DNA from: Fredinandcohnia humi
Lineage (GTDB): Bacteria > Bacillota > Bacilli > Bacillales > Bacillaceae_L
NCBI RefSeq assembly: GCF_001439915.1
Contig: NZ_LMBW01000007.1
Coordinates: 62,001-126,000 of the forward strand
Length of the DNA: 64,000 nt
Direction: 5' to 3'
Shown: in pieces, positions 1-8,912 of the stretch
Position numbering within the stretch: the stretch's first letter is position 1
Layout of the letters: each line of letters starts with the position of its first letter
Translations under genes and position numbers: made by a program
The notes under the pieces: generated by a model
Databases searched by the model: none
What the model was told of the DNA's origin: nothing
Seen by the model: the letters and a program-made list of their open reading frames with translations, nothing else

Positions 1-2
1 AG

Positions 3-143
3 GCACAGGAGATTGCGGCAAGGACATATGATTTCCTTCTATTATATATTGAAGCCGCTTTAATCTATTGGGTCATTTGTTTCTTTTTATCTCTTGTTCA
101 GGCAGCATTGGAACGAAAACTGAATCGATATGTGGCAAGGTAA
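3..143 (+). CDS. Amino-acid ABC transporter permease, C-terminal fragment
   Basis: The open frame enters from the left edge and stops at TAA 141-143, giving 46 residues. It shows one hydrophobic membrane segment (around YIEAALIYWVICFFLSLV) followed by a basic tail (ERKLNRYVAR), as in the end of HisM/GlnP-type permeases. The ATPase gene starts 12 bp downstream, as in cystine or glutamine importer operons. The family call rests mostly on this neighbour. The 5' part of the gene lies outside the window. Confidence 0.7.
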   Translation, partial: AQEIAARTYDFLLLYIEAALIYWVICFFLSLVQAALERKLNRYVAR

Positions 144-155
144 AGAGGTGAGGGT

Positions 156-905
156 ATGTTTTTATCCGTTAAAGGTTTAGCGAAATCTTTTGGTGAAAAT
201 GAAGTGTTAAAAAACATTGATATCGATGTTGGAAAAGGGGAAGTCGTCTCCATTATTGGTCCATCCGGTTCCGGGAAAACAACAATGCTTCGCTGTTTTA
301 ATGGACTGGAACAACCGGATAAAGGACTATTTCAGTTCGAAGATGGATTTTCACTTAATTTTTCAGAGAAAATAGGTAAAAAGTACATTACTAGGTTATG
401 TAGAAGATCCGGAATGGTTTTTCAATCCTATAACCTTTTTCCTCATAAAACAGCCCTTCAAAATGTAATGGAGGGACCAGTGATTGTTCAAAAACGAAAT
501 AAAACCGAAGCAAAAAATGAAGCAGAAGAACTGCTAGAAAAAGTCGGGTTGAAGGAGAAAATGGATTTATATCCTCACCAGCTTTCAGGAGGACAGCAGC
601 AGCGGGTAGGTATTGCAAGAGCATTAGCGCTGAAACCTGAATTGCTCTTATTCGATGAACCAACTTCCGCATTAGACCCTGAACTAATTGGTGAAGTTTT
701 AAAGGTAATGAAGGATTTAGCCAATGAAAACTGGACGATGATCATCGTGACTCATGAAATTCAATTTGCGGGTGAAGTCTCTAATAAAGTTCTGTTTATG
801 GATGGAGGGTACATCGTCGAGCAGGGAAATCCTGATGAAGTACTGAAAAATCCGAAAGAAGAGCGGACGAAACAATTTTTACAAAGAATTCTGAACCCCA
901 CATAA
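156..905 (+). CDS. Polar amino-acid ABC transporter ATP-binding protein
   Basis: This is the cytoplasmic ATPase of an amino-acid importer (GlnQ/TcyC/TcyN type), 249 aa. Visible motifs are Walker A GPSGSGKTT (K41), Q-loop VFQSYNLFPH, signature LSGGQQQR, Walker B LLLFDEPTSALD and switch His in IIVTHE. The stretch between Walker A and the Q-loop is some 10-15 residues longer than in typical GlnQ proteins and contains a basic patch (KKYITRLCRR). Start ATG 156 follows GAGGTGAGGG. It is coupled to the preceding permease. The substrate cannot be read from the sequence; cystine/cysteine or glutamine are likely. Confidence 0.9.
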   Translation: MFLSVKGLAKSFGENEVLKNIDIDVGKGEVVSIIGPSGSGKTTMLRCFNGLEQPDKGLFQFEDGFSLNFSEKIGKKYITRLCRRSGMVFQSYNLFPHKTALQNVMEGPVIVQKRNKTEAKNEAEELLEKVGLKEKMDLYPHQLSGGQQQRVGIARALALKPELLLFDEPTSALDPELIGEVLKVMKDLANENWTMIIVTHEIQFAGEVSNKVLFMDGGYIVEQGNPDEVLKNPKEERTKQFLQRILNPT

Positions 906-984
906 AAATGTGAGTATAAAGTCTATCTATTATTGGGAAATTAACATAGTAATGCTTTTCTTAACTACAGAGGTGGTGTTAAGT

Positions 985-1581
985 ATGGGCTTTTTAGACA
1001 AGTTGTTTGGAAAAAATACAGCAACGGAGGAAACAAAAATGACTGAAGAAAAATTAAACATTGGGATTATTTTAGGAAGTACCCGTGAAGGACGCGTCAG
1101 CCCGCAGGTTGGCGAATGGGTGAAAGGTATTGCCGACCAACATGGAAATGCAAATTACGAGATTGTGGATATAAAGGACTATGACCTGCCATTTTTAGGA
1201 GTAGCAGATGCACCAGGAATCGCAAAATGGAATGAGAAGCTAGCTAATCTGGATGGGTTTGTTTTTATAGTACAAGAATACAATCACAGTATGTCAGCAT
1301 CTTTAAAAAATGCATTTGACCTAGCACGTGATGCTTGGAATAACAAATCAGCTGGAATCGTAAGCTATGGGTCAACTGGTGGTGCACGTGCCGCAGAACA
1401 TGTACGTGGAGTTTGTGGAGAATTAATGATAGCTGATGTTCGCACACATCCAACATTATCTCTATTCACAGACTTTGAAAACGGTACAGATTTTAAACCA
1501 CAGGCTATACACCTTGATAATGTTAAAATGATGTTAGACCAAGTAGTGACTTGGGGTAAGGCTTTGAAGACAGTGAGATAA
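985..1581 (+). CDS. NADPH-dependent FMN reductase family protein
   Basis: This is a flavodoxin-like quinone/azo/FMN reductase. The nucleotide-binding opening IGIILGSTREGR, the middle motif VQEYNHSMSASLKNAFD and the loop SYGSTGGARAAEHVR are typical of this family. I chose ATG 985 behind AGAGGTGG; this gives a short leader peptide (MGFLDKLFGK) before the domain. ATG 1039 behind CGGAGG is an equally good alternative (180 aa, domain only). A frame open from GTG 910 has no ribosome site. It is monocistronic: a strong terminator follows and an unrelated transporter gene precedes it. Confidence 0.85.
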   Translation: MGFLDKLFGKNTATEETKMTEEKLNIGIILGSTREGRVSPQVGEWVKGIADQHGNANYEIVDIKDYDLPFLGVADAPGIAKWNEKLANLDGFVFIVQEYNHSMSASLKNAFDLARDAWNNKSAGIVSYGSTGGARAAEHVRGVCGELMIADVRTHPTLSLFTDFENGTDFKPQAIHLDNVKMMLDQVVTWGKALKTVR

Positions 1582-1590
1582 ACAATGAAA

Positions 1591-1625
1591 AGAAAGCAAA
1601 AGCGTTAAGCTTGCTTTCTTTTTTT
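1591..1625 (+). terminator. Rho-independent terminator after the FMN reductase
   Basis: AGAAAGC and GCTTTCT form the outer stem, AAGC/GCTT the inner stem, with an AA bulge, followed by seven T. Confidence 0.85.
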
Positions 1626-1637
1626 ACGCATTCTTTT

Positions 1638-1666
1638 TTCCATTTTAATCTGAATCAAAGTATAAT
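1638..1666 (+). promoter_or_regulatory. Probable sigma-A promoter of lutR
   Basis: A perfect -10 TATAAT (1661-1666) lies 17 bp after a poor -35 (TTCCAT). The lutR start is at 1699 with GGAGG at 1687-1691. Confidence 0.45.
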
Positions 1667-1698
1667 CAAATTGAACTAAACAAAATGGAGGACCATCC

Positions 1699-2421
1699 AT
1701 GGAATACAAAAAAATCAAACCGAAAAAAATTTATGAAGAGGTTGCCGATACATTACAGGAAGCTATTAGTTCAGGGAAGTTAAAACCTGGAACAAAGCTT
1801 GAATCCGTTCAACAGCTTGCGGAAAACTTTCAGGTCGGACGTTCCGCAATCCGCGAAGCATTAACTGCGCTAAAAGCTATGGGCCTAATTGAAATGCGTC
1901 AAGGAGAAGGAACGTATGTAAAGGAATTCGAAGCAGAAGATCTCAATTTTCAAATCGCAAAAGCTATGTTGATGAATCAACAGGATGTCAAGCATCTTCT
2001 AGAAGTACGAAAAATTATTGAAACCGGGGCAGCCGCAACTGCAGCAAAAAAGCACAATTCTGATAATCTCTTAAAGATGGAAGCGGCATTGAATGGCATG
2101 AAAGGAGCACTAGGAAATGAAGAGTTAGGTGAAACCTCAGACCTCCAGTTTCATCTTGCTATTTCAGAAGCTACTCAAAATCCAATGTTAACGAAATTGT
2201 TATTGCAAGTGTCCGACCTTATGCAGGAAACGATGAAGGAAACAAGAAGAATCACCTTATTTTCGAAAGAAAAGTCGACAGAGCGATTATACAATGAACA
2301 TCTTGCAATCTATGAAGCAATTGTAGCGGGAAATGAAGAAGCAGCAAGAAGTGCATTGCTATTACATCTTAACAATGTTGAGGAAACATTAGAGACCTTT
2401 TTTGAAGAAACTCAAAAATAA
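1699..2421 (+). CDS. lutR: GntR/FadR-family repressor LutR
   Basis: A 240-aa regulator with an N-terminal winged helix (residues about 8-78, with VGRSAIREALTALKAMGLIEMRQGEGTYV as recognition and wing region) and an all-helical FCD effector domain with metal-type His residues (LQFHLAISEATQNP, HLAIYEAI). In B. subtilis LutR represses lutABC and L-lactate relieves it. The gene lies 95 bp upstream of lutA in the same direction, with the expected operator between them. Start ATG 1699 follows GGAGG. Confidence 0.9.
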   Translation: MEYKKIKPKKIYEEVADTLQEAISSGKLKPGTKLESVQQLAENFQVGRSAIREALTALKAMGLIEMRQGEGTYVKEFEAEDLNFQIAKAMLMNQQDVKHLLEVRKIIETGAAATAAKKHNSDNLLKMEAALNGMKGALGNEELGETSDLQFHLAISEATQNPMLTKLLLQVSDLMQETMKETRRITLFSKEKSTERLYNEHLAIYEAIVAGNEEAARSALLLHLNNVEETLETFFEETQK

Positions 2422-2468
2422 CCTTCCATAACATGAAAAAAAGTAGTAACATTGATTTTAATGATAAT

Positions 2469-2481
2469 GTCATCAGATGAC
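2469..2481. promoter_or_regulatory. LutR operator
   Basis: GTCATC-A-GATGAC is a perfect 13-bp dyad containing TCATC-N1-GATGA, the LutR site I recall from B. subtilis work. It starts just after a TGATAAT-like -10, so binding would block the lutABC promoter. Confidence 0.75.
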
Positions 2482-2516
2482 CTGTTCATTCGTTTTACTT
2501 AAGGGGGAAAACCAAA

Positions 2517-3236
2517 ATGAAAGTCACTTTATTTGCTACCTGTCTTGTTGACATGTTTCAAACAAATGTGGGGAAAGCAACGGTTGAGCTATTAGAGCAT
2601 CTTGGCTGCGAAGTGGAGTTTCCGCGAGATCAGGTTTGCTGCGGACAGCCTGCGTATAATAGTGGATATGTAGAAGAAACGAAAAAAGCAATGAAAAAAA
2701 TGATAGAAACCTTTGAAAATGCGGAGTACATTGTATGTCCATCAGGATCCTGTGCAAATATGTTCCACGAATACAAGGATATTTTTAAAGGAGATCCTGT
2801 ATGGGAACCAAAAGCAATCGAACTTGCAAAGAAAACATACGAACTCACTCAATTCATTGTTGAAGTTTTAGGCATTACAGATGTTGGTTCAACTTTCAAA
2901 GGAAAGGTAACCTTTCATACATCCTGTCATATGACGCGACTTTTAGGAGTAAAGGAACCACCTATTAAACTTTTAAAAAATATTGACGGTGTTGAATATG
3001 TTGAGCTTCCAGGTAAGGAGAATTGCTGTGGCTTCGGTGGAACCTTCTCTGTAAAAATGGGGCAAATCTCAGAAAAAATGGTGGATGAAAAAGTACAATG
3101 TGTTGAAACGACAGAAGCCGACTATCTTATTGGAGCAGACGGGGGCTGCCTCATGAATATTGGCGGAAGAATTAACAGACAAGGTAAACCAATAGAAGTC
3201 TTACATATCGCAGAAGTATTAAACTATCGAAACTAG
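2517..3236 (+). CDS. lutA: L-lactate oxidation iron-sulfur subunit LutA
   Basis: The 239-aa protein has two CCG (DUF3390-type) cysteine-rich domains: [10 protein letters not shown] with CPSGSC near residues 40-85 and [10 protein letters not shown] with GGCLMN further on. LutA works with LutB and LutC to oxidise L-lactate to pyruvate independently of classical lactate dehydrogenases. It is the first gene of lutABC, 15 bp before lutB. Start ATG 2517 follows AAGGGGGAAA. All expected cysteines are present, so it looks functional. Confidence 0.95.
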   Translation: MKVTLFATCLVDMFQTNVGKATVELLEHLGCEVEFPRDQVCCGQPAYNSGYVEETKKAMKKMIETFENAEYIVCPSGSCANMFHEYKDIFKGDPVWEPKAIELAKKTYELTQFIVEVLGITDVGSTFKGKVTFHTSCHMTRLLGVKEPPIKLLKNIDGVEYVELPGKENCCGFGGTFSVKMGQISEKMVDEKVQCVETTEADYLIGADGGCLMNIGGRINRQGKPIEVLHIAEVLNYRN

Positions 3237-3251
3237 AGGAGGGGAGAAATA

Positions 3252-4679
3252 GTGGCACTAAAAACAAGCAACGAAAAGTTTAAGTCACGTGTCGAGAAGG
3301 AAGTTCAAAACACCTTCATGAGAGGTGCGGTATCAAAAGCCCAGGAGACCATTCAAGGTAGAAAGCAAACGGTTACAGATGAATTGGGGAACTGGGAGGA
3401 ATGGCGCAACCATGGGGAGGAAATCCGTCAGCATGTCCTCGAAAATTTAGATTATTACCTTTATCAATTAAGTGAACAGGTTTCAAACCGAGGCGGACAT
3501 GTATTCTTTGCTCAAACAGCAGAAGAAGCTAGTACATACATCAGTGATCTTGCGAAAAAGAAAGAAGCGAAAAATATTGTTAAAGCAAAATCAATGGTGA
3601 CGGAAGAAATTAGCTTAAATCAAAAGCTTGAGGAAGCGGGTTGCCGAGTCATTGAAACAGACCTTGGTGAATACATCCTGCAAATGGATGATCAAGATCC
3701 ACCATCCCATATCGTTGTACCGGCTTTGCATAAAAACAAAGAACAAATTCGCGATGTATTTGCGAACAAAATGGACTATAAGAATTCGGAAAAACCTGAA
3801 GAACTTGCTTTATTTGCAAGAGAATCATTGCGCCAAGAGTTTTTACAAGCAGATATGGGGATTACGGGATGTAACTTTGCAGTTGCAGAAACTGGTTCGA
3901 TTACTCTCGTAACAAACGAAGGGAATGCCGATCTTGTCGCTGCCCTTCCAAAAACACAGGTTGTTGTAATGGGGATGGAGCGCCTAGTTCCTACCTTTGA
4001 AGAAATGGAAGTACTTGTTGGAATGTTAACAAGAAGTGCTGTCGGTCAAAAATTAACCAGTTATATCACAACATTAACAGGTCCCCGCGAAGAAGGCGAT
4101 GTCGATGGACCAGAAGATTTTCATCTTGTGATTGTAGACAATGGACGTTCAAATATTCTAGGAACGGAATTCCAATCCGTTTTACAATGTATTCGTTGTG
4201 CGGCTTGTATTAATGTTTGCCCTGTTTATCGTCATGTTGGCGGTCATTCCTATGGATCAATTTATCCAGGTCCAATTGGAGTTGTATTAACGCCTTTGCT
4301 CGGAGGCTATGATGATCACAAGGAATTACCATATGCATCAACCCTCTGTGGCGCTTGTACAGATGCTTGTCCAGTAAAGATCCCACTTCATCAATTGATT
4401 CATAAACATCGTGAGGTTATTGTGGAGCGGGAAGGACGTGCACCTGTTTCTGAAAAACTATTAATGAAGGCATTTGGTTTTGGAGCTTCTTCACCATCAC
4501 TTTACCAAATGGGGTCAAAACTCGCACCAATGTTAACGAAGCCAATTACTCATGGTGACAAAATTACAAAGGGAGTCGGCATGCTAAAGGAATGGACCGA
4601 TGTACGCGACTTCCCTGCACCTAACAAAGAAAGATTTAGAGATTGGTTTTACAACCGAGAAAAAGGAGGCGAAGAGTAA
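3252..4679 (+). CDS. lutB: L-lactate oxidation iron-sulfur subunit LutB
   Basis: This 475-aa protein has an N-terminal LUD domain ([23 protein letters not shown]) and a ferredoxin-like region with two 4Fe-4S motifs, [15 protein letters not shown] and [11 protein letters not shown], then a C-terminal DUF3390-like tail. Length and order match B. subtilis LutB (YkgF family). The start is GTG 3252 behind GGAGGGGAG. The stop TAA shares a base with the ATG of lutC (TAATG), so the two are translationally coupled. Confidence 0.95.
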   Translation: MALKTSNEKFKSRVEKEVQNTFMRGAVSKAQETIQGRKQTVTDELGNWEEWRNHGEEIRQHVLENLDYYLYQLSEQVSNRGGHVFFAQTAEEASTYISDLAKKKEAKNIVKAKSMVTEEISLNQKLEEAGCRVIETDLGEYILQMDDQDPPSHIVVPALHKNKEQIRDVFANKMDYKNSEKPEELALFARESLRQEFLQADMGITGCNFAVAETGSITLVTNEGNADLVAALPKTQVVVMGMERLVPTFEEMEVLVGMLTRSAVGQKLTSYITTLTGPREEGDVDGPEDFHLVIVDNGRSNILGTEFQSVLQCIRCAACINVCPVYRHVGGHSYGSIYPGPIGVVLTPLLGGYDDHKELPYASTLCGACTDACPVKIPLHQLIHKHREVIVEREGRAPVSEKLLMKAFGFGASSPSLYQMGSKLAPMLTKPITHGDKITKGVGMLKEWTDVRDFPAPNKERFRDWFYNREKGGEE

Positions 4680-5395
4680 TGAAGGGAACCATCCAAAAAC
4701 GAGACGCCTTCCTCGACCAAATTGCGAAACAGCTTGGTCGTGAGAGAAAAACAACCTTAACACCACCTGTGTGGAAGCATAACCCACAGGTAGAAGTGTT
4801 AAAGGATGCAACCGTTGATGAGTTAGTCGAAGTATTAAAACTTCAATGCACAAAAATCCATACGGAACTCATCATGACGTCAAAATCAAAACTTTCGGAA
4901 GACCTAGAAAAGAAAATCAAAGAATTCGGAAGTGGCCCAATCGTCACCTGGAAGGACGAACGCTTCGAACAATTTGGGCTTCAGCCATTATTAAAGGAAA
5001 AACTACCTTTTGAGCAGGAGGAAGTATTTGAATGGAATCCTGAAATAGGAAAAGAAAACATCACAAAGGCAGAACAAGCCAATATTGGAATTACGATCAG
5101 CGAAATCACATTAGCAGAATCTGGTACAGTTGTGCTATACAGTGGTCCGAATCGTGGAAGAACCATCAGCTTCTTGCCAACTCACTCAATCGTAATCGTC
5201 CCGAAAAGCACGATTGTCCCACGGATGACCCAAGCGGCCAAACTCCTCCGCGAAAAAGTCAAAAAAGGAGAGCAGATTCCTTCTGCCATTAACTTTATCA
5301 CAGGACCAAGTAACTCTGCTGATATTGAGATGAATTTGGTTGTGGGGGTTCATGGACCGGTTAAAGCGACTTATATTTTAGTGGAAGATTTATAA
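4679..5395 (+). CDS. lutC: L-lactate oxidation subunit LutC
   Basis: A 238-aa LUD-domain protein; the block ITLAESGTVVLYSG, then FLPTHSIVIVPKSTIVPRM and the end GPSNSADIEMNLVVGVHGPVKATYILVEDL, is near-identical to the LutC family end. Start ATG 4679 overlaps the lutB stop and follows AAAGGAGG; a longer frame from 4643 lies inside lutB and is not needed. It is the last gene of the operon, followed by a terminator. Confidence 0.95.
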   Translation: MKGTIQKRDAFLDQIAKQLGRERKTTLTPPVWKHNPQVEVLKDATVDELVEVLKLQCTKIHTELIMTSKSKLSEDLEKKIKEFGSGPIVTWKDERFEQFGLQPLLKEKLPFEQEEVFEWNPEIGKENITKAEQANIGITISEITLAESGTVVLYSGPNRGRTISFLPTHSIVIVPKSTIVPRMTQAAKLLREKVKKGEQIPSAINFITGPSNSADIEMNLVVGVHGPVKATYILVEDL

Positions 5396-5445
5396 AAAAT
5401 ATTGGTTTGTATTAACATTGCGTTTAAAATTGTTGGTAATAAAAT

Positions 5446-5483
5446 AAAAAGTGCTACTTCTTTATATGAAGTGGCACTTTTTT
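5446..5483 (+). terminator. Terminator of lutABC
   Basis: AAAAAGTGCTACTTC pairs with GAAGTGGCACTTTTTT (one G-U pair) around a TTTATAT loop. Confidence 0.9.
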
Positions 5484-5512
5484 AAGTGAAAAAGCAGAAA
5501 TAAATTTAAATA

Positions 5513-5542
5513 TTTAGATTTACTTATGTGACTAATTATAAT
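5513..5542 (+). promoter_or_regulatory. Promoter of the first DeoR regulator
   Basis: TTTAGA (5513-5518), 18-bp spacer, TATAAT (5537-5542). Two tandem TGTTA-N5-TAACA-type dyads follow directly, which fits autorepression. Confidence 0.5.
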
Positions 5543-5549
5543 ATACTAT

Positions 5550-5584
5550 TGTTAAAGTATAACATCTTAGGTTAAAAAATAACA
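5550..5584. promoter_or_regulatory. Tandem operator for the DeoR regulator (autoregulation)
   Basis: TGTTA-AAGTA-TAACA at 5550-5564 and GGTTA-AAAAA-TAACA at 5570-5584 are two dyads exactly 20 bp apart, about two helical turns, downstream of the -10. The same arrangement recurs at 6511-6545 before the structural genes. Confidence 0.6.
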
Positions 5585-5619
5585 TGTATATAATTACTTA
5601 ATGTTAGGGGGGATGTAAG

Positions 5620-6408
5620 TTGAAGAGTCATGCTTCATCTGAACAGGGAGAAAAGTTACAGGCATCAGAGCGACAAAAAGAAATATTGAATATCCTATCT
5701 AGTGGTAATGAAGTAAAGTTTAACGAATTGAGTAAAATATTCGGTGTAACAGAGATGACAATTAGACGAGATATCGAAAAAATGGAAAATAGTGGACTTG
5801 TAAGAAGAACTTTTGGTGGGGCTATAATTTCACATATTAAGGATTTAACCTTAAAAGATAGGTCCAATCTTATGATTGAAGAAAAAATGAAAATTGGAAA
5901 GATAGCAGCATCCTTAATCAAAGAAGGGGAGGCCGTTTTTATCGATTCAGGCACAACAACTGTCCAAATTGCACGATATCTTACTCCGAAATCGGTTAAT
6001 ACAGTTGTAACAAATTCCCCGCAAATTGCACTAGAGCTCCAAGAAAAGAGTATTTCTACAATCCTTTTAGGAGGTCAACTACTAGAGAGTTCTATTTCCT
6101 TAGTAGGCCCTATAGCAGAGGAGAACTTAAGAAATATGGCATTTGACCGTGCTTTTATTGGTGCTACGGGTTTTAGTGTAAATGCTGGATTAAGTAATTC
6201 AAATGTTTTTGAAATTCAAATAAAAAAAATAGCTATTCAACAATCTAAAGAGGTAAATGTTGTTATTGATTCAAGTAAATTCGGTGTTGAATCTTTTGCA
6301 TCCTTTGTATCGTTAGATGGAATCGATCGTTTAATTACTGGAAACCAACCTAATAATGAGATTTTACAATTGTGTAATAATATAGGTGTCGATATCTTAG
6401 TGCCGTAA
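5620..6408 (+). CDS. DeoR/GlpR-family sugar operon repressor
   Basis: A 262-aa protein with an N-terminal DeoR helix-turn-helix (RQKEILNILSSGNEVKFNELSKIFGVTEMTIRRDIEKMENSGLVRRTFGGA, residues about 19-69) and a C-terminal DeoRC sensor domain (VFIDSGTTT, GGQLLESSISLVGP, DSSKFG), which in this family binds a phosphorylated sugar. The start is TTG 5620 behind AGGGGGG; the only nearby ATG is followed by a stop. It lies upstream of, and faces the same way as, the 6.7-19.5 kb sugar genes and probably controls them through the shared dyads. Confidence 0.9.
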   Translation: MKSHASSEQGEKLQASERQKEILNILSSGNEVKFNELSKIFGVTEMTIRRDIEKMENSGLVRRTFGGAIISHIKDLTLKDRSNLMIEEKMKIGKIAASLIKEGEAVFIDSGTTTVQIARYLTPKSVNTVVTNSPQIALELQEKSISTILLGGQLLESSISLVGPIAEENLRNMAFDRAFIGATGFSVNAGLSNSNVFEIQIKKIAIQQSKEVNVVIDSSKFGVESFASFVSLDGIDRLITGNQPNNEILQLCNNIGVDILVP

Positions 6409-6411
6409 AAA

Positions 6412-6452
6412 AAGAGGAAGAAGGAATTTATGTGAAATGTCCTTCTTTTTCT
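6412..6452 (+). terminator. Terminator after the DeoR gene
   Basis: AAGAAGGA (6418-6425) pairs with TCCTTCTT (6440-6447), with a T-rich tail. Confidence 0.65.
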
Positions 6453-6478
6453 ATATTCAAAAAATTTAAATAAATATA

Positions 6479-6507
6479 TAGACATTTTATTAAATGCTTT
6501 GTATAAT
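6479..6507 (+). promoter_or_regulatory. Sigma-A promoter of the sugar/polyol operon
   Basis: TAGACA (6479-6484), 17-bp spacer, TATAAT (6502-6507): a near-consensus promoter. The predicted start near 6514 lies inside the first operator dyad. The leader to the first ATG is about 235 nt. Confidence 0.7.
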
Positions 6508-6510
6508 TTG

Positions 6511-6545
6511 TGTTATAAAATAATAATAAATGTTATGAATTAACA
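6511..6545. promoter_or_regulatory. Tandem operator of the sugar/polyol operon
   Basis: TGTTA-TAAAA-TAATA (6511-6525) and TGTTA-TGAAT-TAACA (6531-6545) are 20 bp apart, matching the pair in front of the DeoR gene. The position at the transcription start fits repression. Confidence 0.6.
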
Positions 6546-6748
6546 TAATATAATATTGGGTTAACAATGGATTTTTTACATTTTAATTACCTACAAAAAC
6601 TTCTACTTGTGTTTATCAGTCCTCTTATGAATTTTCATAAAGCTTTATGATTTTCCTCAATGTATTTATCTTAAATATTAAAACGACCTCAAGAGTATAG
6701 TAATTTTATGATTTCTAGATTGAAAAATTAATAAATGGAGGGATATAA
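6546..6748 (+). other. AT-rich leader region with two overlapping palindromes
   Basis: No gene is visible here. TTATGAA-TT-TTCATAA (6625-6640) and TCATAAAGCTTTATGA (6635-6650) are perfect 16-bp palindromes that share one arm, and TTTATGATTT recurs at 6705-6714. They lie within the predicted long 5' leader and could be a second regulator site or an RNA structure. I recognise no known riboswitch. Confidence 0.4.
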
Positions 6749-7738
6749 ATGAAAGCGCTTGTATATTTTGGTCCCGGTGATGTAAGAGTTGTTGAACGCG
6801 AGATTCCTAAAGTAAAAGATGGAGAGGTTCTTATAAAAGTAGCTACGGCTGGACTTTGTGGAACAGATCGACATATTGCTGATGGAAGTTATCAAGCTAC
6901 CAAAAATATTGTCTTGGGACATGAATTAGCTGGAACTATTACAGAAGTTGGTGAAGGTGTTTCACATTTACAAATAGGAATGCAGGTTTGTGTAGATCCA
7001 AATCTTTCTTGTCACAGCTGTGAGCAATGCCGAGCAGGTAGACCAAATATGTGTATAAATGCTCAAGCGGTAGGTGTTACACGTGATGGAGGTTTAGCAT
7101 CATATGTTTCTGTGCCATCTGAATTAGTATCACCTCTTCCTGATGGGCTTTCTCCACTTCATGCAATTTTGGGTGAACCTTTATCCTGTGTTGTTCATGC
7201 ATTAGATCGCGCTAATCCACAAGCTGGAGATAAAACTGCAGTTTGGGGACTTGGTACAGCAGGGATCATGATGATTCAATGTCTTAAGGCAATGGGCCAA
7301 AGTACAATTATTGGAATTAGCCATCATGAAGACCATCGACAACTTGCTTTAAAAGCAGGGGCGACAATGGTTATGTCACAAGAAGAAGCAATGAATAATT
7401 TAGAAGTTGATCTAGCAATCGAGGCATCCGGTTCCCCAACTGCTTTTTTACCAGCATTTAATGCATTAGCTAAGGGGGGGAAATTACTTTTGTATGGAGT
7501 AATGAACCCTGAGGATACTGTGACAATAAAACCAGAAGCAATGTTTAGAAAAGAATTACAAATAATAGCAAGCTATGTTGGGCCGAACACATTAGATCGC
7601 TCACTCGCCCTATTAAATACAAGGATGGTTAATCCGGATTTGCTATTAGGAGATAGATTAACACTTGAAGAAGCCCAACAATGGGTATTTAAAGAAGGGG
7701 CAAGAAGAAAGGCAAAAGCTCATGTAGTATTTGAGTAG
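6749..7738 (+). CDS. Zinc-dependent MDR alcohol/polyol dehydrogenase
   Basis: A 329-aa medium-chain dehydrogenase. Catalytic zinc residues are in GLCGTDRH and LGHE; structural-zinc cysteines in CHSCEQCRAGRPNMC; the nucleotide fold has AVWGLGTAGIMMIQ (an unusual WGLGTAG in place of GAGPVG). It is the first gene of the island, ATG behind GGAGGG. With the second MDR enzyme next to it, it probably oxidises a polyol or sugar to a ketose. The exact substrate is unknown. Confidence 0.85.
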   Translation: MKALVYFGPGDVRVVEREIPKVKDGEVLIKVATAGLCGTDRHIADGSYQATKNIVLGHELAGTITEVGEGVSHLQIGMQVCVDPNLSCHSCEQCRAGRPNMCINAQAVGVTRDGGLASYVSVPSELVSPLPDGLSPLHAILGEPLSCVVHALDRANPQAGDKTAVWGLGTAGIMMIQCLKAMGQSTIIGISHHEDHRQLALKAGATMVMSQEEAMNNLEVDLAIEASGSPTAFLPAFNALAKGGKLLLYGVMNPEDTVTIKPEAMFRKELQIIASYVGPNTLDRSLALLNTRMVNPDLLLGDRLTLEEAQQWVFKEGARRKAKAHVVFE

Positions 7739-7788
7739 TTTACTAGGGTTATAAGTTCTTAATAAACTTATAGGGAGGACATACATAT

Positions 7789-8805
7789 ATGATGATGAAA
7801 GCTTTAGTAATGGAAGAACCTAAAAAAGCAGTGATAAAAGAAGTTCCATATCCAAAACCAGGAAAAAATGAGATTACAGTTAAAGTGAAGGCTTGTGGGA
7901 TATGTGGGACGGATATTCATATTTATAATGGAACGTTTATGCCAAACTATCCCCTAATACCCGGACATGAATTTTCGGGTGTAGTTCATGAAATAGGAGA
8001 AGGGGTAACTCAGTTTAATATAGGTGACAGAGTAGCAGTGGACCCCTCATTGTTCTGTGGTAAATGCGACTACTGTCTAAGTGGTAGAGGGAATCATTGC
8101 GTTGAGTGGAAAGCTACTGGAGATACGGAAAATGGTGCAATGGCGGAATATGTACGGGTTCCGGAAAATACGGTATTTCGGATGCCTAATGAAATGCCAT
8201 ATTCAGAGGGAGCGTTTATTGAACCGGTTGCATGTGTAGTACATGGAATGAATCAATTAGACTTGAAAGTTGGTCAAAGTGTTCTTTTATTTGGGGCAGG
8301 AAGTATGGGTCAACTTTTAATTCAAGCTTTAACACATGCGGGTGCTGGAGAATTAGCTGTGGTAGATGTTGCGCAAAATAAATTGGATCTTGCAAGAAAA
8401 AATGGTGCAACACACACTTATTTAACTAAAGATGTACCAACTCAATTGGCTAATAGAAATAAACACAACGGATTTGATATAGTAGTTGACGCCACCGGAA
8501 TACCTTCTGTAATAGAGTCGGAATATCAATATTTAGCACCAAAGGGTACCCATCTACAGTTCGGTGTTGCCCCAGAAGGTACGACTATACAAATAAGCCC
8601 TTTTGATATTTACCATATGGATTGGAAATTGGTTGGATCAATGGCGGTAAACCATACTTTTAAAGCTGCTATGAATTGGATGGCAGCAAAACGCTTTAAT
8701 ACAGAACAATTAATATCAGAGGTTATTAAATTGGATGAAGTTCCTGAATTCTTTGCTAAAGGAAAAGCTCCCGATATTATGAAAGTTCAAATAAGCTTCG
8801 ATTAA
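7789..8805 (+). CDS. Zinc-dependent MDR dehydrogenase (sorbitol/threonine dehydrogenase type)
   Basis: A 338-aa MDR enzyme with catalytic-site GICGTDIHIYNG and PGHEFSG, structural cysteines CGKCDYCLSGRGNHC, and the Rossmann motif LLFGAGSMGQLLIQ. It is only distantly like the preceding dehydrogenase, so the two probably act on different steps or substrates rather than being a recent duplication. ATG 7789 follows TAGGGAGG; ATGs at 7792 and 7795 are alternatives. The gene lies 50 bp after the first dehydrogenase. Confidence 0.85.
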   Translation: MMMKALVMEEPKKAVIKEVPYPKPGKNEITVKVKACGICGTDIHIYNGTFMPNYPLIPGHEFSGVVHEIGEGVTQFNIGDRVAVDPSLFCGKCDYCLSGRGNHCVEWKATGDTENGAMAEYVRVPENTVFRMPNEMPYSEGAFIEPVACVVHGMNQLDLKVGQSVLLFGAGSMGQLLIQALTHAGAGELAVVDVAQNKLDLARKNGATHTYLTKDVPTQLANRNKHNGFDIVVDATGIPSVIESEYQYLAPKGTHLQFGVAPEGTTIQISPFDIYHMDWKLVGSMAVNHTFKAAMNWMAAKRFNTEQLISEVIKLDEVPEFFAKGKAPDIMKVQISFD

Positions 8806-8912
8806 GCGCTTTAAAAAAGTGTAGACGTTTTCAACCAAACCTAAGTATTTATTATAAAAGGAGATTTTGGTGTTACTTCTTAAATTAAATAAACAAAATG
8901 GAGGTTTTATCA

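Noticed and set aside
8819-8834. cre box between the second dehydrogenase and the epimerase gene
   Set aside because: GTGTAGACGTTTTCAA misses the consensus at two fixed positions and lies inside an operon; too weak to list as a site.
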